Positions 6,277-13,433 are shown, counted from the first letter of the stretch. The stretch is 13,433 nucleotides of DNA from Bacteroidales bacterium UBA6117 (GCA_002428385.1 DIWB01000051.1:1-13433); one strand, 5' to 3'. Numbers and translations: made by a program. The notes: generated by a model from the sequence alone, not told the origin.

Positions 6277-7725
6277 CTAACCTACACTGCCCTCCAGACT
6301 TATCTGAAGGAGTTTCTGAGCCTCAACGGCAAACTCCATGGGAAGCTTGTTTATCACTTCCCTTGCATATCCGTTCACTATCAGGCCGATTGCATCCTCT
6401 GTCGAGATACCCCGCTGATTGCAGTAAAATATCTGGTCCTCCCCTATCTTCGACGTTGTTGCCTCGTGCTCAACGATAGCGCTCTGATTGTCGATCTCAA
6501 GGTAGGGGAATGTATGGGCGCCGCACTTGTCGCCAAGAAGCAGCGAGTCGCACTGTGAAAAATTGCGGGCATTGGATGCATTCTTCAGGACTTTCACAAG
6601 GCCCCTGTAACTGTTCTGTCCTTGCCCGGCCGATATTCCCTTCGATACTATGGTACTCTTTGTGTTCTTCCCGATATGGATCATTTTTGTGCCGGTATCA
6701 GCCTGCTGATGATTGTTTGTAACGGCTACCGAATAAAACTCACCGGTTGAATTATCACCCCTGAGGATACATGAAGGATACTTCCAGGTTATCGCCGATC
6801 CGGTCTCTACCTGTGTCCATGATATTTTTGAATTATCCCCTCTGCAAATACCTCTTTTGGTTACAAAATTAAAAATCCCGCCGCGTCCGTTCTTGTCGCC
6901 CGGGTACCAGTTCTGAACAGTCGAATACTTCACCTCGGCATTTTTCTCGGCTATTATCTCCACAATTGCGGCATGAAGCTGATTCTCATCCCTCATCGGC
7001 GCGGTACAGCCTTCGAGATAGCTTACATAGCTTTCCTCATCGGCAACAAGAAGTGTCCGCTCAAACTGGCCGGTATTGGCTGCATTGATCCTGAAATAGG
7101 TCGACAGCTCCATCGGGCAACGGACTCCCTTGGGAATATAACAGAAGGAACCATCGCTGAATACAGCCGAATTAAGCGAAGCAAAATAATTATCAGTATA
7201 GGGCACAACCGTTCCCAGATATCTTCTTACAAGATCGGGATATTCCCTCACTGCTTCACTGAATGAACAGAAAATAATACCCATTTCCGCCAGTGTCTCC
7301 CTGAACGTGGTCTTCACTGAAACGCTGTCCATAACTGCATCAACAGCCACGCCCGAAAGGTGCTTTTGCTCCTCAAGCGGGATTCCCAGCTTGTCGAATG
7401 TCCTCTTCAGTTCAGGATCGATATTGTCGAGGCTCTCAAGAGACGGCCTCTGCTTAGGGGCCGCATAATATATTATTTCCTGAAAATCAATAGGTGGAAT
7501 CTTAAGGTTCGCCCAGTCCGGCATCTTCTTTGTCAGCCAGTGCCGGTACGACTTAAGACGGAACTCCAGAAGCCATTCAGGCTCACCCTTCTTTTCCGAT
7601 ATAAGGCGTACGATATCCTCATTCAAGCCCTTTGGTATCTTATCCGTCTCGATGTCGGTGAAGAAACCATACTTGTATTCTCCTGACGTGATATCATTGA
7701 TTATATCATCCTGGTCTTTTTCCAT
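6277..7725 (-). CDS. sufB: Fe-S cluster assembly scaffold subunit SufB
   Basis: Main scaffold on which the nascent cluster is built from SufE-derived sulfur and iron. The 482 residues are the usual length. The N-terminal helical part precedes a beta-helix core with FCYIPKGVRCPMELSTYFRI (194-213) and KYPSCILRGDNSTGEFYSVA. The cluster site block SQCDSLLLGDKCGAHTFPY (390-408) contains Cys392, which aligns by spacing with the functional Cys405 of E. coli SufB. VEHEATTSKI (418-427) supplies the Glu-His-Glu set (E. coli 432-434). It is the first gene of the operon, with a 5' untranslated region of about 50 nt if the promoter proposed at 7783-7790 is correct. The ATG at 7725 is the only plausible start. 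Confidence 0.98.
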   Translation of the reverse strand: MEKDQDDIINDITSGEYKYGFFTDIETDKIPKGLNEDIVRLISEKKGEPEWLLEFRLKSYRHWLTKKMPDWANLKIPPIDFQEIIYYAAPKQRPSLESLDNIDPELKRTFDKLGIPLEEQKHLSGVAVDAVMDSVSVKTTFRETLAEMGIIFCSFSEAVREYPDLVRRYLGTVVPYTDNYFASLNSAVFSDGSFCYIPKGVRCPMELSTYFRINAANTGQFERTLLVADEESYVSYLEGCTAPMRDENQLHAAIVEIIAEKNAEVKYSTVQNWYPGDKNGRGGIFNFVTKRGICRGDNSKISWTQVETGSAITWKYPSCILRGDNSTGEFYSVAVTNNHQQADTGTKMIHIGKNTKSTIVSKGISAGQGQNSYRGLVKVLKNASNARNFSQCDSLLLGDKCGAHTFPYLEIDNQSAIVEHEATTSKIGEDQIFYCNQRGISTEDAIGLIVNGYAREVINKLPMEFAVEAQKLLQISLEGSVG

Positions 7726-7752
7726 ACAACCGTATAATGCAATTTTAATCTT

Positions 7753-7779
7753 CCTTAATTATATTTAATCTAAATAAGG
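7753..7779 (-). promoter_or_regulatory. AT-rich dyad at the predicted suf start site, possible operator
   Basis: The core TATTTAATCTAAATA (7762-7776) is a 6-bp dyad with 3-nt centre. Outer arms CCTTA and TAAGG (on the - strand) extend it, with a few unpaired bases on one side. It overlaps or directly follows the predicted transcription start, a natural place for a repressor of an Fe-S operon. In AT-rich DNA such symmetry can arise by chance, and no matching regulator gene is in the window. Confidence 0.3.
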
Positions 7780-7782
7780 ACG

Positions 7783-7790
7783 CAAAATTA
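7783..7790 (-). promoter_or_regulatory. Candidate -7 promoter element of the suf operon
   Basis: On the - strand TAATTTTG matches the Bacteroidota housekeeping -7 consensus TAnnTTTG exactly. Transcription would begin near 7776, about 50 nt before the sufB ATG. The corresponding -33 TTTG is not clear; the region 19-22 bp upstream reads TTTTTAACC. It lies in the 227-bp divergent region between sufB and the first antiporter gene, which holds no credible gene of its own. Confidence 0.45.
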
Positions 7791-7952
7791 TGAAAAATTA
7801 AGGATTTAAGGTTAAAAATTGCTCCAAAATAACTGCTCCCCTCCATGACAAAAATCATTTTAAAGAGGCAGCTCCGGATAACAGCAGGTCTAAAATATTT
7901 ATAATTTGGCAGCCTCAAATTCTTCAATGGATTACCTCTAACCTGAACCTAT

Positions 7953-9359
7953 ATGTTTAAAGAATCATTCCTGAAAGGTAAGATGCTTAGGATCACCCTT
8001 ATCATCTTTGCTCTGCTTGTACCGTCAGTTCTTCTGGCCTCAGGCGGAAATAATTATTCAATAGGGCCCATTCGCCTTGAGTTCATCTTCTTCGGACTGA
8101 TACTCCTTGGGGTCGCCCTGTTTCACAAGCATACCTTCTGGGTGGCAGTGAGCGGGCTTGCAGTTCTCATGACCTTTAAGCTGCTTTTTGACCCGGGCTT
8201 TCATTTCATGGAACACTTCTTCGGTACAACACCGATGGCTGAACAACTTATGGATAAGGAGCTGAGGCAGGGCGAATGGGGAATTATCCTGAACCTGCTT
8301 GGATTGCTTCTTGGATTTGCCATGCTTTCGAAGATATTCGAGGAATCGGGAGTGCCGGAGCTGCTTCCCCGTTACCTCCCCAACGACTGGAAAGGACCTT
8401 TCCTGCTGCTTGTCTTTGTTTTCATTCTTTCATCATTCCTTGATAATATTGCCGCTGCACTCATTGGCGGAACAATCGCCCTGGTTGTCTTCAAAAACAA
8501 GGTACACATCGGCTATATTGCGGCCTTGGTCGCCGCAAGCAATGCCGGAGGTTCCGGCAGCGTGGTAGGAGATACCACAACCACCATGATGTGGATCGAC
8601 GGCGTTGCTGCCTTCAATGTACTCCATGCATATGTGGCAGCTTTTGTGGCTCTGCTGTTTTTTGCCTGGTTCGGAGCTCACCAGCAGGATAAATACCAGA
8701 AGATTCAGAGCGACTCCAGCCCGGATATCCGTATCGACTGGATGAAGTTATTTGTCGTGGCACTGATCCTTGCAGGCGCCATAATTTCAAATATAGTGTA
8801 CGACATGCCCGCCCTGGGTGTCTGGATCGCATTGATAATTGGCGCATTCCTCACCAAAGCCCCCTGGAAGGAGATCCCCGGGGCACTGAAAGGAACAATA
8901 TTCCTCCTCTGTCTGGTTACATGCGCCTCCCTGATGCCGGTTGAAGAACTGCCTGACGCTTCTTGGGTTACGGCCTTTTCTCTCGGATTCCTCTCAGCAG
9001 TTTTCGACAACATCCCGCTTACAAAACTTTGCCTCGATCAGGGACATTACGACTGGGGGATGCTTGCATACTCAGTAGGTTTCGGAGGATCGATGATCTG
9101 GTTCGGCTCATCGGCCGGAGTGGCAATTACCAATAAATTCCCCGAGGGAAGAAATGTGGTGCTCTGGATCAAAAATGGCTGGCATGTGGCTGTTGCCTAT
9201 GTCATTGGTTTTTTTGCTCTTTTCCTGACCATGGGCTGGGAACCTGCAGATAATAAGGAACATAAAATCATCAACTGTCCTGTTCCCGGTTGCCCCATGG
9301 CGGACCAGCCAACTGCAGAATCACACTCAGTGTCGTACCATGAGCTTTTGAAAGATTGA
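7953..9359 (+). CDS. NhaD/ArsB-type ion transporter (putative Na+/H+ antiporter), copy 1
   Basis: Polytopic inner-membrane protein of the ion transporter (IT) superfamily, in the NhaD group of sodium:proton antiporters and arsenite-permease relatives. Substrate is inferred from family only. The 468 residues begin with a hydrophobic segment ending LLASGG (27-32), resembling a signal peptide or first helix. Two pseudo-symmetric half motifs follow: LDNIAAALIGGTIALVVF (163-180) with GGSGSVVGDTTTTMMW (199-214), and SAVFDNIPLTKLCLDQGHYD (348-367) with GFGGSMIWFGSSAGVAITN (376-394). Their Asp-Asn pairs (164-165, 352-353) are likely ion-site residues. About 10-12 membrane segments. The hydrophilic tail (433-468) has NCPVPGCPMA (441-450) and ends YHELLKD. 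An alternative start at ATG 7983 has an AAAGG at usable spacing. Copy 2 follows after 64 nt. Confidence 0.85.
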   Translation: MFKESFLKGKMLRITLIIFALLVPSVLLASGGNNYSIGPIRLEFIFFGLILLGVALFHKHTFWVAVSGLAVLMTFKLLFDPGFHFMEHFFGTTPMAEQLMDKELRQGEWGIILNLLGLLLGFAMLSKIFEESGVPELLPRYLPNDWKGPFLLLVFVFILSSFLDNIAAALIGGTIALVVFKNKVHIGYIAALVAASNAGGSGSVVGDTTTTMMWIDGVAAFNVLHAYVAAFVALLFFAWFGAHQQDKYQKIQSDSSPDIRIDWMKLFVVALILAGAIISNIVYDMPALGVWIALIIGAFLTKAPWKEIPGALKGTIFLLCLVTCASLMPVEELPDASWVTAFSLGFLSAVFDNIPLTKLCLDQGHYDWGMLAYSVGFGGSMIWFGSSAGVAITNKFPEGRNVVLWIKNGWHVAVAYVIGFFALFLTMGWEPADNKEHKIINCPVPGCPMADQPTAESHSVSYHELLKD

Positions 9360-9385
9360 TATATATGATTATTTGTTTATTTTTG
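9355..9385 (+). promoter_or_regulatory. Candidate internal promoter for antiporter copy 2
   Basis: ATTG at 9355-9358 (overlapping the stop codon of copy 1) is followed after exactly 19 bp by TATTTTTG at 9378-9385, a perfect TAnnTTTG -7 box. This is the Bacteroidota promoter layout. Transcription would start near 9392, about 32 nt before the copy 2 ATG. No terminator hairpin separates the two copies, so copy 2 may be read both from here and from upstream. Confidence 0.5.
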
Positions 9386-9423
9386 TTGCCTCATAAATCC
9401 CGCAACTAATAAACAGATTAATC

Positions 9424-10845
9424 ATGACCTCTGGCAAACTCAGACTTGAAGGAAAATTTTGCAAAAAAATTCTGCTGTTCTTTCTGTTTTCTATAATACC
9501 GCTCATGACATTTGCCTCCTCAGGCAACGTGCCCTCCATCGGGCCGGTCAGACTTGAATTTATTCTGTTTGGCCTCGTGCTTCTCGGGGTTGCCATGTTT
9601 CATAAACATACTTTCTGGGTGGCTGTTACCGGACTAACCGTCATCCTGACATTCAAGCTGATCTTTGATCCCGGATTCCATTTCATGGAACATATGTTCG
9701 GGGAACTGCCCCTGAGTGAACAGTTCCTCGACAAGGAAATGCGCCAGGGAGAATGGGGAATAATCCTTAACCTTCTTGGACTGTTGCTTGGCTTTGCAAT
9801 CCTGTCGAAAATATTCGAGGAATCAAAAGTTCCGGAAATTCTTCCTAATTATCTTCCCGACGACTGGAAAGGTCCTTTCCTGCTTCTTGTTTTTGTATTT
9901 ATAATGTCGGCTTTCCTCGATAATATTGCAGCCGCGCTTATCGGAGGCACAATTGCCCTGGTTGTATTCAGGAACAAGGTCCATATCGGATACCTGGCTG
10001 CCATTGTCGCCGCGAGCAATGCCGGAGGAGCCGGCAGCGTTGTGGGCGACACCACCACCACCATGATGTGGATCGACGGGGTAAGCGCCTTCGACGTCCT
10101 GCATGCTTTCATTGCAGCAATATTCGCCTTTGGCTTTTTCGCCTGGTTCGGCTCGCACCAGCAGCATAAATACCAGGTGATCCGGAAGGATGCCATAACA
10201 GGAGTAAAAATCGACTGGAAGAGGATTCTTGTGGTCGCCATGATACTTGTCGGAGCAATCCTGTCAAATATCCTTTACGATATGCCCGCCCTCGGAGTCT
10301 GGATCGCAATCATCCTTGGAGCGCTCATCATTAAAATACCGTGGAAAGAAGTTCCCGGGTCCATTCTGGGCACCATCTTTCTTCTCTGCCTTGTAATGTG
10401 TGCCTCCATGATGCCGGTGGAAGAACTTCCCAACGCAAGCGTGGGGACGGCATTTGCCCTCGGATTCCTTTCTTCAGTATTTGACAATATCCCTCTCACA
10501 AAACTATGTCTCGACCAGGGCCACTACGACTGGGGGATTCTTGCCTTTGCCGTTGGTTTCGGCGGCTCAATGGTATGGTTCGGATCATCGGCAGGCGTAG
10601 CCATTACAAACAAATTTCCGGAAGGCCGCGATGTTGTAAAGTGGATAAAGAACGGCTGGCATATTCCGATTGCCTACGTAATAGGATTCTTTGCACTTTA
10701 CCTTATTCTTGGATGGCATCCCACCGACAACAAGGAACACAAGATCAATAACTGCCCTGTACCGGGATGCCCTATGGCCTTTCATACTGAAGCCCTGCTG
10801 CCGCCCGGAACTGTCGGTTACCATGAACTATTAAAGCAGGAATAG
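9424..10845 (+). CDS. NhaD/ArsB-type ion transporter (putative Na+/H+ antiporter), copy 2
   Basis: Tandem paralog of the preceding gene, 473 residues, roughly three quarters identical by eye and collinear without large gaps. The motifs are the same: DNIAAALIGGTIALVVF with Asp166-Asn167, GGAGSVVGDTTTTMMWIDG, VFDNIPLTKLCLDQGHYDWG with Asp354-Asn355, and GFGGSMVWFGSSAGVAITN. The tail KINNCPVPGCPMA (Cys444, Cys449) and the ending YHELLKQE are also kept. Divergence is greatest in the N-terminal 35 residues, the hydrophilic loop around 250-260 and the spacer between the Cys motif and the C-terminus. The N-terminus MTSGKLRLEGKFCKKILLFF then a hydrophobic run ending TFASSG suggests a signal peptide or first helix. 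The pair likely arose by local duplication; whether both have the same ion or pH preference cannot be told. Confidence 0.85.
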   Translation: MTSGKLRLEGKFCKKILLFFLFSIIPLMTFASSGNVPSIGPVRLEFILFGLVLLGVAMFHKHTFWVAVTGLTVILTFKLIFDPGFHFMEHMFGELPLSEQFLDKEMRQGEWGIILNLLGLLLGFAILSKIFEESKVPEILPNYLPDDWKGPFLLLVFVFIMSAFLDNIAAALIGGTIALVVFRNKVHIGYLAAIVAASNAGGAGSVVGDTTTTMMWIDGVSAFDVLHAFIAAIFAFGFFAWFGSHQQHKYQVIRKDAITGVKIDWKRILVVAMILVGAILSNILYDMPALGVWIAIILGALIIKIPWKEVPGSILGTIFLLCLVMCASMMPVEELPNASVGTAFALGFLSSVFDNIPLTKLCLDQGHYDWGILAFAVGFGGSMVWFGSSAGVAITNKFPEGRDVVKWIKNGWHIPIAYVIGFFALYLILGWHPTDNKEHKINNCPVPGCPMAFHTEALLPPGTVGYHELLKQE

Positions 10846-10890
10846 ATCATACCTGCTTAAGGTAAGCCAGTAATAAATTCATACACTATA

Positions 10891-10920
10891 AATAATCAGG
10901 CCCGTTACGGCCTGATTATT
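10891..10920 (+). terminator. Strong hairpin terminator after the antiporter pair
   Basis: A perfect 12-bp stem AATAATCAGGCC / GGCCTGATTATT (10891-10902 and 10909-10920) encloses the 6-nt loop CGTTAC, 46 nt after the antiporter stop. It is followed by GTTATT rather than a pure T run. With the A-rich 5' side it could work in either direction. It separates the antiporters from the next gene. Confidence 0.75.
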
Positions 10921-10923
10921 GTT

Positions 10924-10954
10924 ATTGGACTTTTTCCAGAAAGTCTTAACTTTA
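10924..10954 (+). promoter_or_regulatory. Candidate promoter of the DUF4139 gene with a dyad in the spacer
   Basis: ATTG (10924-10927) is followed after 19 bp by TAACTTTA (10947-10954), which fits TAnnTTTG except at the last base. The start site would be near 10961, leaving a leader of about 14 nt. The spacer holds an inverted repeat GACTTT-TTCCAG-AAAGTC (10928-10945) that fills it almost exactly, which may be an operator or a small second hairpin of the terminator region. Confidence 0.4.
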
Positions 10955-10974
10955 TATTCTTAAATGATACCGGA

Positions 10975-12600
10975 ATGAAGAAATTATTAATAATCACAAC
11001 ACTGATAATGACCCAGGCACTAAACGTATCTGCCGATAACGAAAAAGATATCAAAGCAGTTATAAAAAATGTTACCGTATTTCCCGACAGGGCTCAGGTG
11101 AACCACGAGGGCAGCTTCGACCTGACGGCTGGAACATCCATTCTGAAACTCGGTTCCCTCTCGCCCTATATCGATCCGGGAAGCATCCAGGCAAAGGGAT
11201 TCGGCGATTTCACCATCCTTTCCGTAAATCACAGGAATAATTACCTTGAAAATCTCGAGGCTATTCCTGAAGTAAAAACCATCCGGAGCCAGATTGAATC
11301 CCTTCAGCTCAAGGTTGAGGACGAAAAGGCAGCAATCTCGGTTCTTAACGAAAAAGAGGCCTTTCTGGTAGCCAACAGGGCCATCCTTGTAAAGGAAACC
11401 ACCTTCTCGGTTGAACAGCTTAAGACAGTGATGGAGCTCTACACAAACAATATGGAACAGGTCAGGACCACAGTGCTTAAGAAAACAAGGCTCATCAAGG
11501 ATTATGAGAAACAGATCGAATCGCTACAGAAGCAGATCTCCGAGAAATTCGGGAAACAGCAGCTTCCATCAGGCGAAATATCCGTTACCGTTTCAGCTGA
11601 AAAACCTGTTTCAGGGAAACTTACATTCAGCTATGTGGTGAACAATGCCGGATGGTACCCTTCATACGATATCAGGGTTGACAATATAGCCAAACCGGTT
11701 ACAATTTACTACAAGGCAAATGTCTTTCAGAACACAGGCGTGGCCTGGAAGGATGTAAAACTTAGTTTCTCAAATGCAACACCATGGATGTCGGGCGATA
11801 TCCCTGTTCTGTATCCCTGGTTTATTGACTATTACAACCCGGCCCCCGAACCAAGAATCATGATCAGGGGAGCCAGGTCAGTGGCAAAGGGGGAAGAAGC
11901 CCCAAAATTAAACGAAACTGCAATGGTCGCACAGGAAGCATTGGATCAGTATGAAGAAGCTGTACCTGTGGCTATAGAAAAAACCGTCGGGGAAACCACC
12001 GTATCGTTCGATGTGGCGGCGCCCTATACAATTGAGCCTGACGGCAAGGTGCAGACCATCGAGATACAGCGCACCACAACCCCTGCGGAATACAAATACG
12101 TTACAGTCCCCAAGCTTTCACCCCTGGCTTACCTTACCGCAAACATATCCGGATGGGCTGAACAAAACCTTATCGGAGGTGAAGCAACCCTATACTTTGA
12201 AAACACTTTCGTGGGAAAATCATTCCTGAATGTGAACCAGCTAAAGGACACCCTCACTGTTTCGCTCGGAAATGACAACAGCATACTCGTGAAAAGAGAA
12301 AAAAGAAAGGACTTCACAAGCAGAAGAACATTCGGCTCCAACCTTACTGAAACCTATTCATTCCTTATCACGGTAAGAAACAATAAGTCTGCTCAGATAA
12401 GGATCACCGTCAACGATCAGATACCACTGTCATCCAACAGCGGGATCGAGGTTGAAGCAGAAGAGCTTTCAGAAGGTAATTACAACAGGCAGACCGGTGA
12501 AATAAAATGGGATCTTGAAATCAAACCTCAGGAAACCAGGGAGATTATACTGACATACTCAGTTAAGTATCCGAAGGACAAAACCATAATTCTCGAATAA
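10975..12600 (+). CDS. DUF4140/DUF4139 exported protein (mucoidy inhibitor MuiA family)
   Basis: A 541-residue protein with a signal peptide (MKKLLIITTLIMTQALNVSA, likely cleaved after Ala20), so periplasmic or envelope-located. Residues about 27-95 form the DUF4140 N-terminal domain (VIKNVTVFPDRAQVNHEG). A coiled coil covers about 97-193 (IRSQIESLQLKVEDEKAA; DYEKQIESLQKQISEKFG). DUF4139 fills about 200-540, marked by VVNNAGWYPSYDIRVD (221-236), YYKANVFQNTGVAWKDVKLSFSNA (245-268) and the C-terminal KWDLEIKPQETREIILTYSVKYP. The biochemical function is unknown; the MuiA name comes from an effect on mucoidy of distant relatives and should not be taken as function here. A flexible stretch at about 290-330 contains IMIRGARS. 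yccF follows 12 nt later, suggesting one transcript. Confidence 0.88.
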   Translation: MKKLLIITTLIMTQALNVSADNEKDIKAVIKNVTVFPDRAQVNHEGSFDLTAGTSILKLGSLSPYIDPGSIQAKGFGDFTILSVNHRNNYLENLEAIPEVKTIRSQIESLQLKVEDEKAAISVLNEKEAFLVANRAILVKETTFSVEQLKTVMELYTNNMEQVRTTVLKKTRLIKDYEKQIESLQKQISEKFGKQQLPSGEISVTVSAEKPVSGKLTFSYVVNNAGWYPSYDIRVDNIAKPVTIYYKANVFQNTGVAWKDVKLSFSNATPWMSGDIPVLYPWFIDYYNPAPEPRIMIRGARSVAKGEEAPKLNETAMVAQEALDQYEEAVPVAIEKTVGETTVSFDVAAPYTIEPDGKVQTIEIQRTTTPAEYKYVTVPKLSPLAYLTANISGWAEQNLIGGEATLYFENTFVGKSFLNVNQLKDTLTVSLGNDNSILVKREKRKDFTSRRTFGSNLTETYSFLITVRNNKSAQIRITVNDQIPLSSNSGIEVEAEELSEGNYNRQTGEIKWDLEIKPQETREIILTYSVKYPKDKTIILE

Positions 12601-12612
12601 AGACCTGAAGAA

Positions 12613-12987
12613 ATGAAAATTCCGGGAAATCTGATCTGGCTGATTTTCGGAGGTATCATAATCGCCATTGAATATTTTATCGGAAGCCTGATACTTATGG
12701 TGACAATCGTAGGGATCCCCTTCGGGCTCCAGACACTTAAAATGGGATCACTGTCATTATGGCCATTCGGCAGAACAAGCAGGATGGAGCCACAGGCTTC
12801 AGGCTGCCTTTATATTTTCATGAACGTGCTCTGGCTTATATGCGGCGGTATCTGGATCGCACTGACACATGTGTTCTTCGGTGTGCTGCTTTATATTACA
12901 ATAATAGGCATCCCCTTCGGCAACCAGCACTTTAAGCTTACCGAAGTGGCTATCAATCCTTTCGGAAGACGTATCATCCACACCTGA
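12613..12987 (+). CDS. yccF: YccF domain inner-membrane protein
   Basis: A 124-residue integral membrane protein made of two YccF repeats. Repeat one is NLIWLIFGGI (6-15) to IVGIPFGLQTLKMGSLSLWPFGR (32-54); repeat two is NVLWLICGGI (71-80) to IIGIPFGNQHFKLTEVAINPFGR (97-119). Each repeat has two hydrophobic helices followed by the G-I-P-F-G and P-F-G-R signatures, giving about four membrane segments. The family function is unknown. It starts 12 nt after the DUF4139 stop and 36 nt before thiL, so the three are likely co-transcribed. No part is missing. Confidence 0.93.
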   Translation: MKIPGNLIWLIFGGIIIAIEYFIGSLILMVTIVGIPFGLQTLKMGSLSLWPFGRTSRMEPQASGCLYIFMNVLWLICGGIWIALTHVFFGVLLYITIIGIPFGNQHFKLTEVAINPFGRRIIHT

Positions 12988-13023
12988 TGCCCTGTATTAT
13001 GTAGATAAAGAGAAACCATACAT

Positions 13024-13433
13024 ATGAGCAATCCTGAAACCAGTAAAACACCTGCCGGCCGGTTCGGCAAATTCGGACTAATTGAACACATCACCCGGGA
13101 AACGGTAATATACAACAAGAGCACCGTTTCAGGCACAGGCGATGATTCAGCGGTCATTGACCCGGGGAATGAACTTTCGCTGGTATCAACCGATCTTTTA
13201 CTCGAAGGGATCCACTTTAACCTTGTATATACGCCACTGAAGCATCTCGGTTACAAGGCTGTGATCCGGGCGATCTCCGATATATATGCCATGAACGGTA
13301 CTCCGGAACAGATTCTGATTGCAGTTGGCATCAGTACAAGGTTCTCGGTGGAACATCTTGATGAGCTTTATGAAGGTATCCACCTTGCATGCAAAAGATA
13401 CAGGATAGACATTGCAGGCGGAGATACGACCAG
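13024..13433 (+). CDS. thiL: Thiamine-monophosphate kinase ThiL, N-terminal part
   Basis: ATP-dependent kinase that phosphorylates thiamine monophosphate to thiamine diphosphate, the active cofactor. Only the first 136 codons are present; the frame is open to the window end. Motifs of the PurM/ThiL N-terminal domain are GTGDDSAVID (37-46) with metal-binding Asp40-Asp41, VSTDLLLEGIHF (54-65) with Asp57, HLGYKAVIRAISDIYAMNG (74-92), and AGGDTT (131-136) at the edge. The ATG at 13024 is the first start after the yccF stop, with a weak AAAGAGAAA upstream. No other thiamine gene is visible. The N-terminal about 20 residues (SNPETSKTPAGRFGKFG) are polar and lead into the first helix. Confidence 0.93.
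   Translation, partial: MSNPETSKTPAGRFGKFGLIEHITRETVIYNKSTVSGTGDDSAVIDPGNELSLVSTDLLLEGIHFNLVYTPLKHLGYKAVIRAISDIYAMNGTPEQILIAVGISTRFSVEHLDELYEGIHLACKRYRIDIAGGDTT

Noticed and set aside
7900..7905. TATAAT upstream of antiporter copy 1
   Set aside because: It is an exact sigma-70 -10 hexamer, but Bacteroidota use a different -7 box and there is no -35 element at 17 bp. The nearby TATAATTTG misses TAnnTTTG spacing by one base, so I do not call a promoter.
7745..7927. 60-codon frame on the - strand in the sufB upstream region
   Set aside because: It covers the proposed suf promoter and dyad, has ordinary AT-rich composition and shows no domain or conservation signal.
8433..10824. Several long antisense frames within the two antiporter genes (for example 8705-9013 and 9849-10241)
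   Set aside because: They are opposite-strand shadows that recur at equivalent places in both paralogs because the coding strand is conserved. Their sequences lack domain features.
1..13433. CRISPR array, insertion sequence, integrase or toxin-antitoxin pair
   Set aside because: No regularly spaced repeats with unique spacers, no transposase or recombinase motifs, and no terminal inverted repeats with target duplications were seen.

Overview
The window looks like chromosomal core DNA from a member of the Bacteroidota, probably Bacteroidales or a relative. The evidence is a sufB-C-D-S-E operon followed by a DUF59 gene, a DUF4139 (MuiA-type) exported protein, a single-domain ECF sigma factor without a visible anti-sigma partner, and three promoter-like sites of the Bacteroidota type (ATTG, 19 bp, TAnnTTTG, or a -7 box alone). 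Nothing suggests a plasmid, phage or insertion sequence. No rRNA, tRNA or CRISPR array is visible.

Left part (1-1158): an ECF sigma factor on the + strand, a stretch of G-rich tandem repeats in its 3' untranslated region, a terminator hairpin, a possible 33-residue membrane peptide on the - strand, a large composite inverted repeat, and two adjacent perfect palindromes. About 640 bases here carry no conventional gene.

Centre (1159-7725, - strand): a compact seven-gene iron-sulfur cluster assembly operon, read right to left as sufB, sufC, sufD, sufS, sufE, a DUF59/SufT-like gene and queG. Gaps are 27 nt or less, and sufS and sufE overlap in an ATGA. SufS and SufE supply sulfur, SufBCD is the scaffold and ATPase, and DUF59 is a probable maturation or transfer factor. 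QueG is a two-[4Fe-4S] client enzyme that finishes queuosine. A candidate promoter with an AT-rich dyad near the predicted start site lies in the divergent region 7726-7952.

Right part (7953-13433, + strand): two tandem, closely related NhaD/ArsB-type (IT superfamily) ion transporters that share an unusual CPVPGCPMA C-terminal tail. A strong hairpin terminator follows. Then come a DUF4140/DUF4139 exported coiled-coil protein, a YccF inner membrane protein and the first 136 codons of thiL (thiamine-monophosphate kinase), which runs off the window.

Most genes belong to well-known families, and I see no convincing undescribed multi-gene system. The items most worth a second look are the duplicated antiporters with their conserved Cys-Pro tail, the paired palindromes at 1074-1095, the possible small membrane ORF at 618-719, the repeat elements in non-coding DNA, and queG sitting in the SUF operon.
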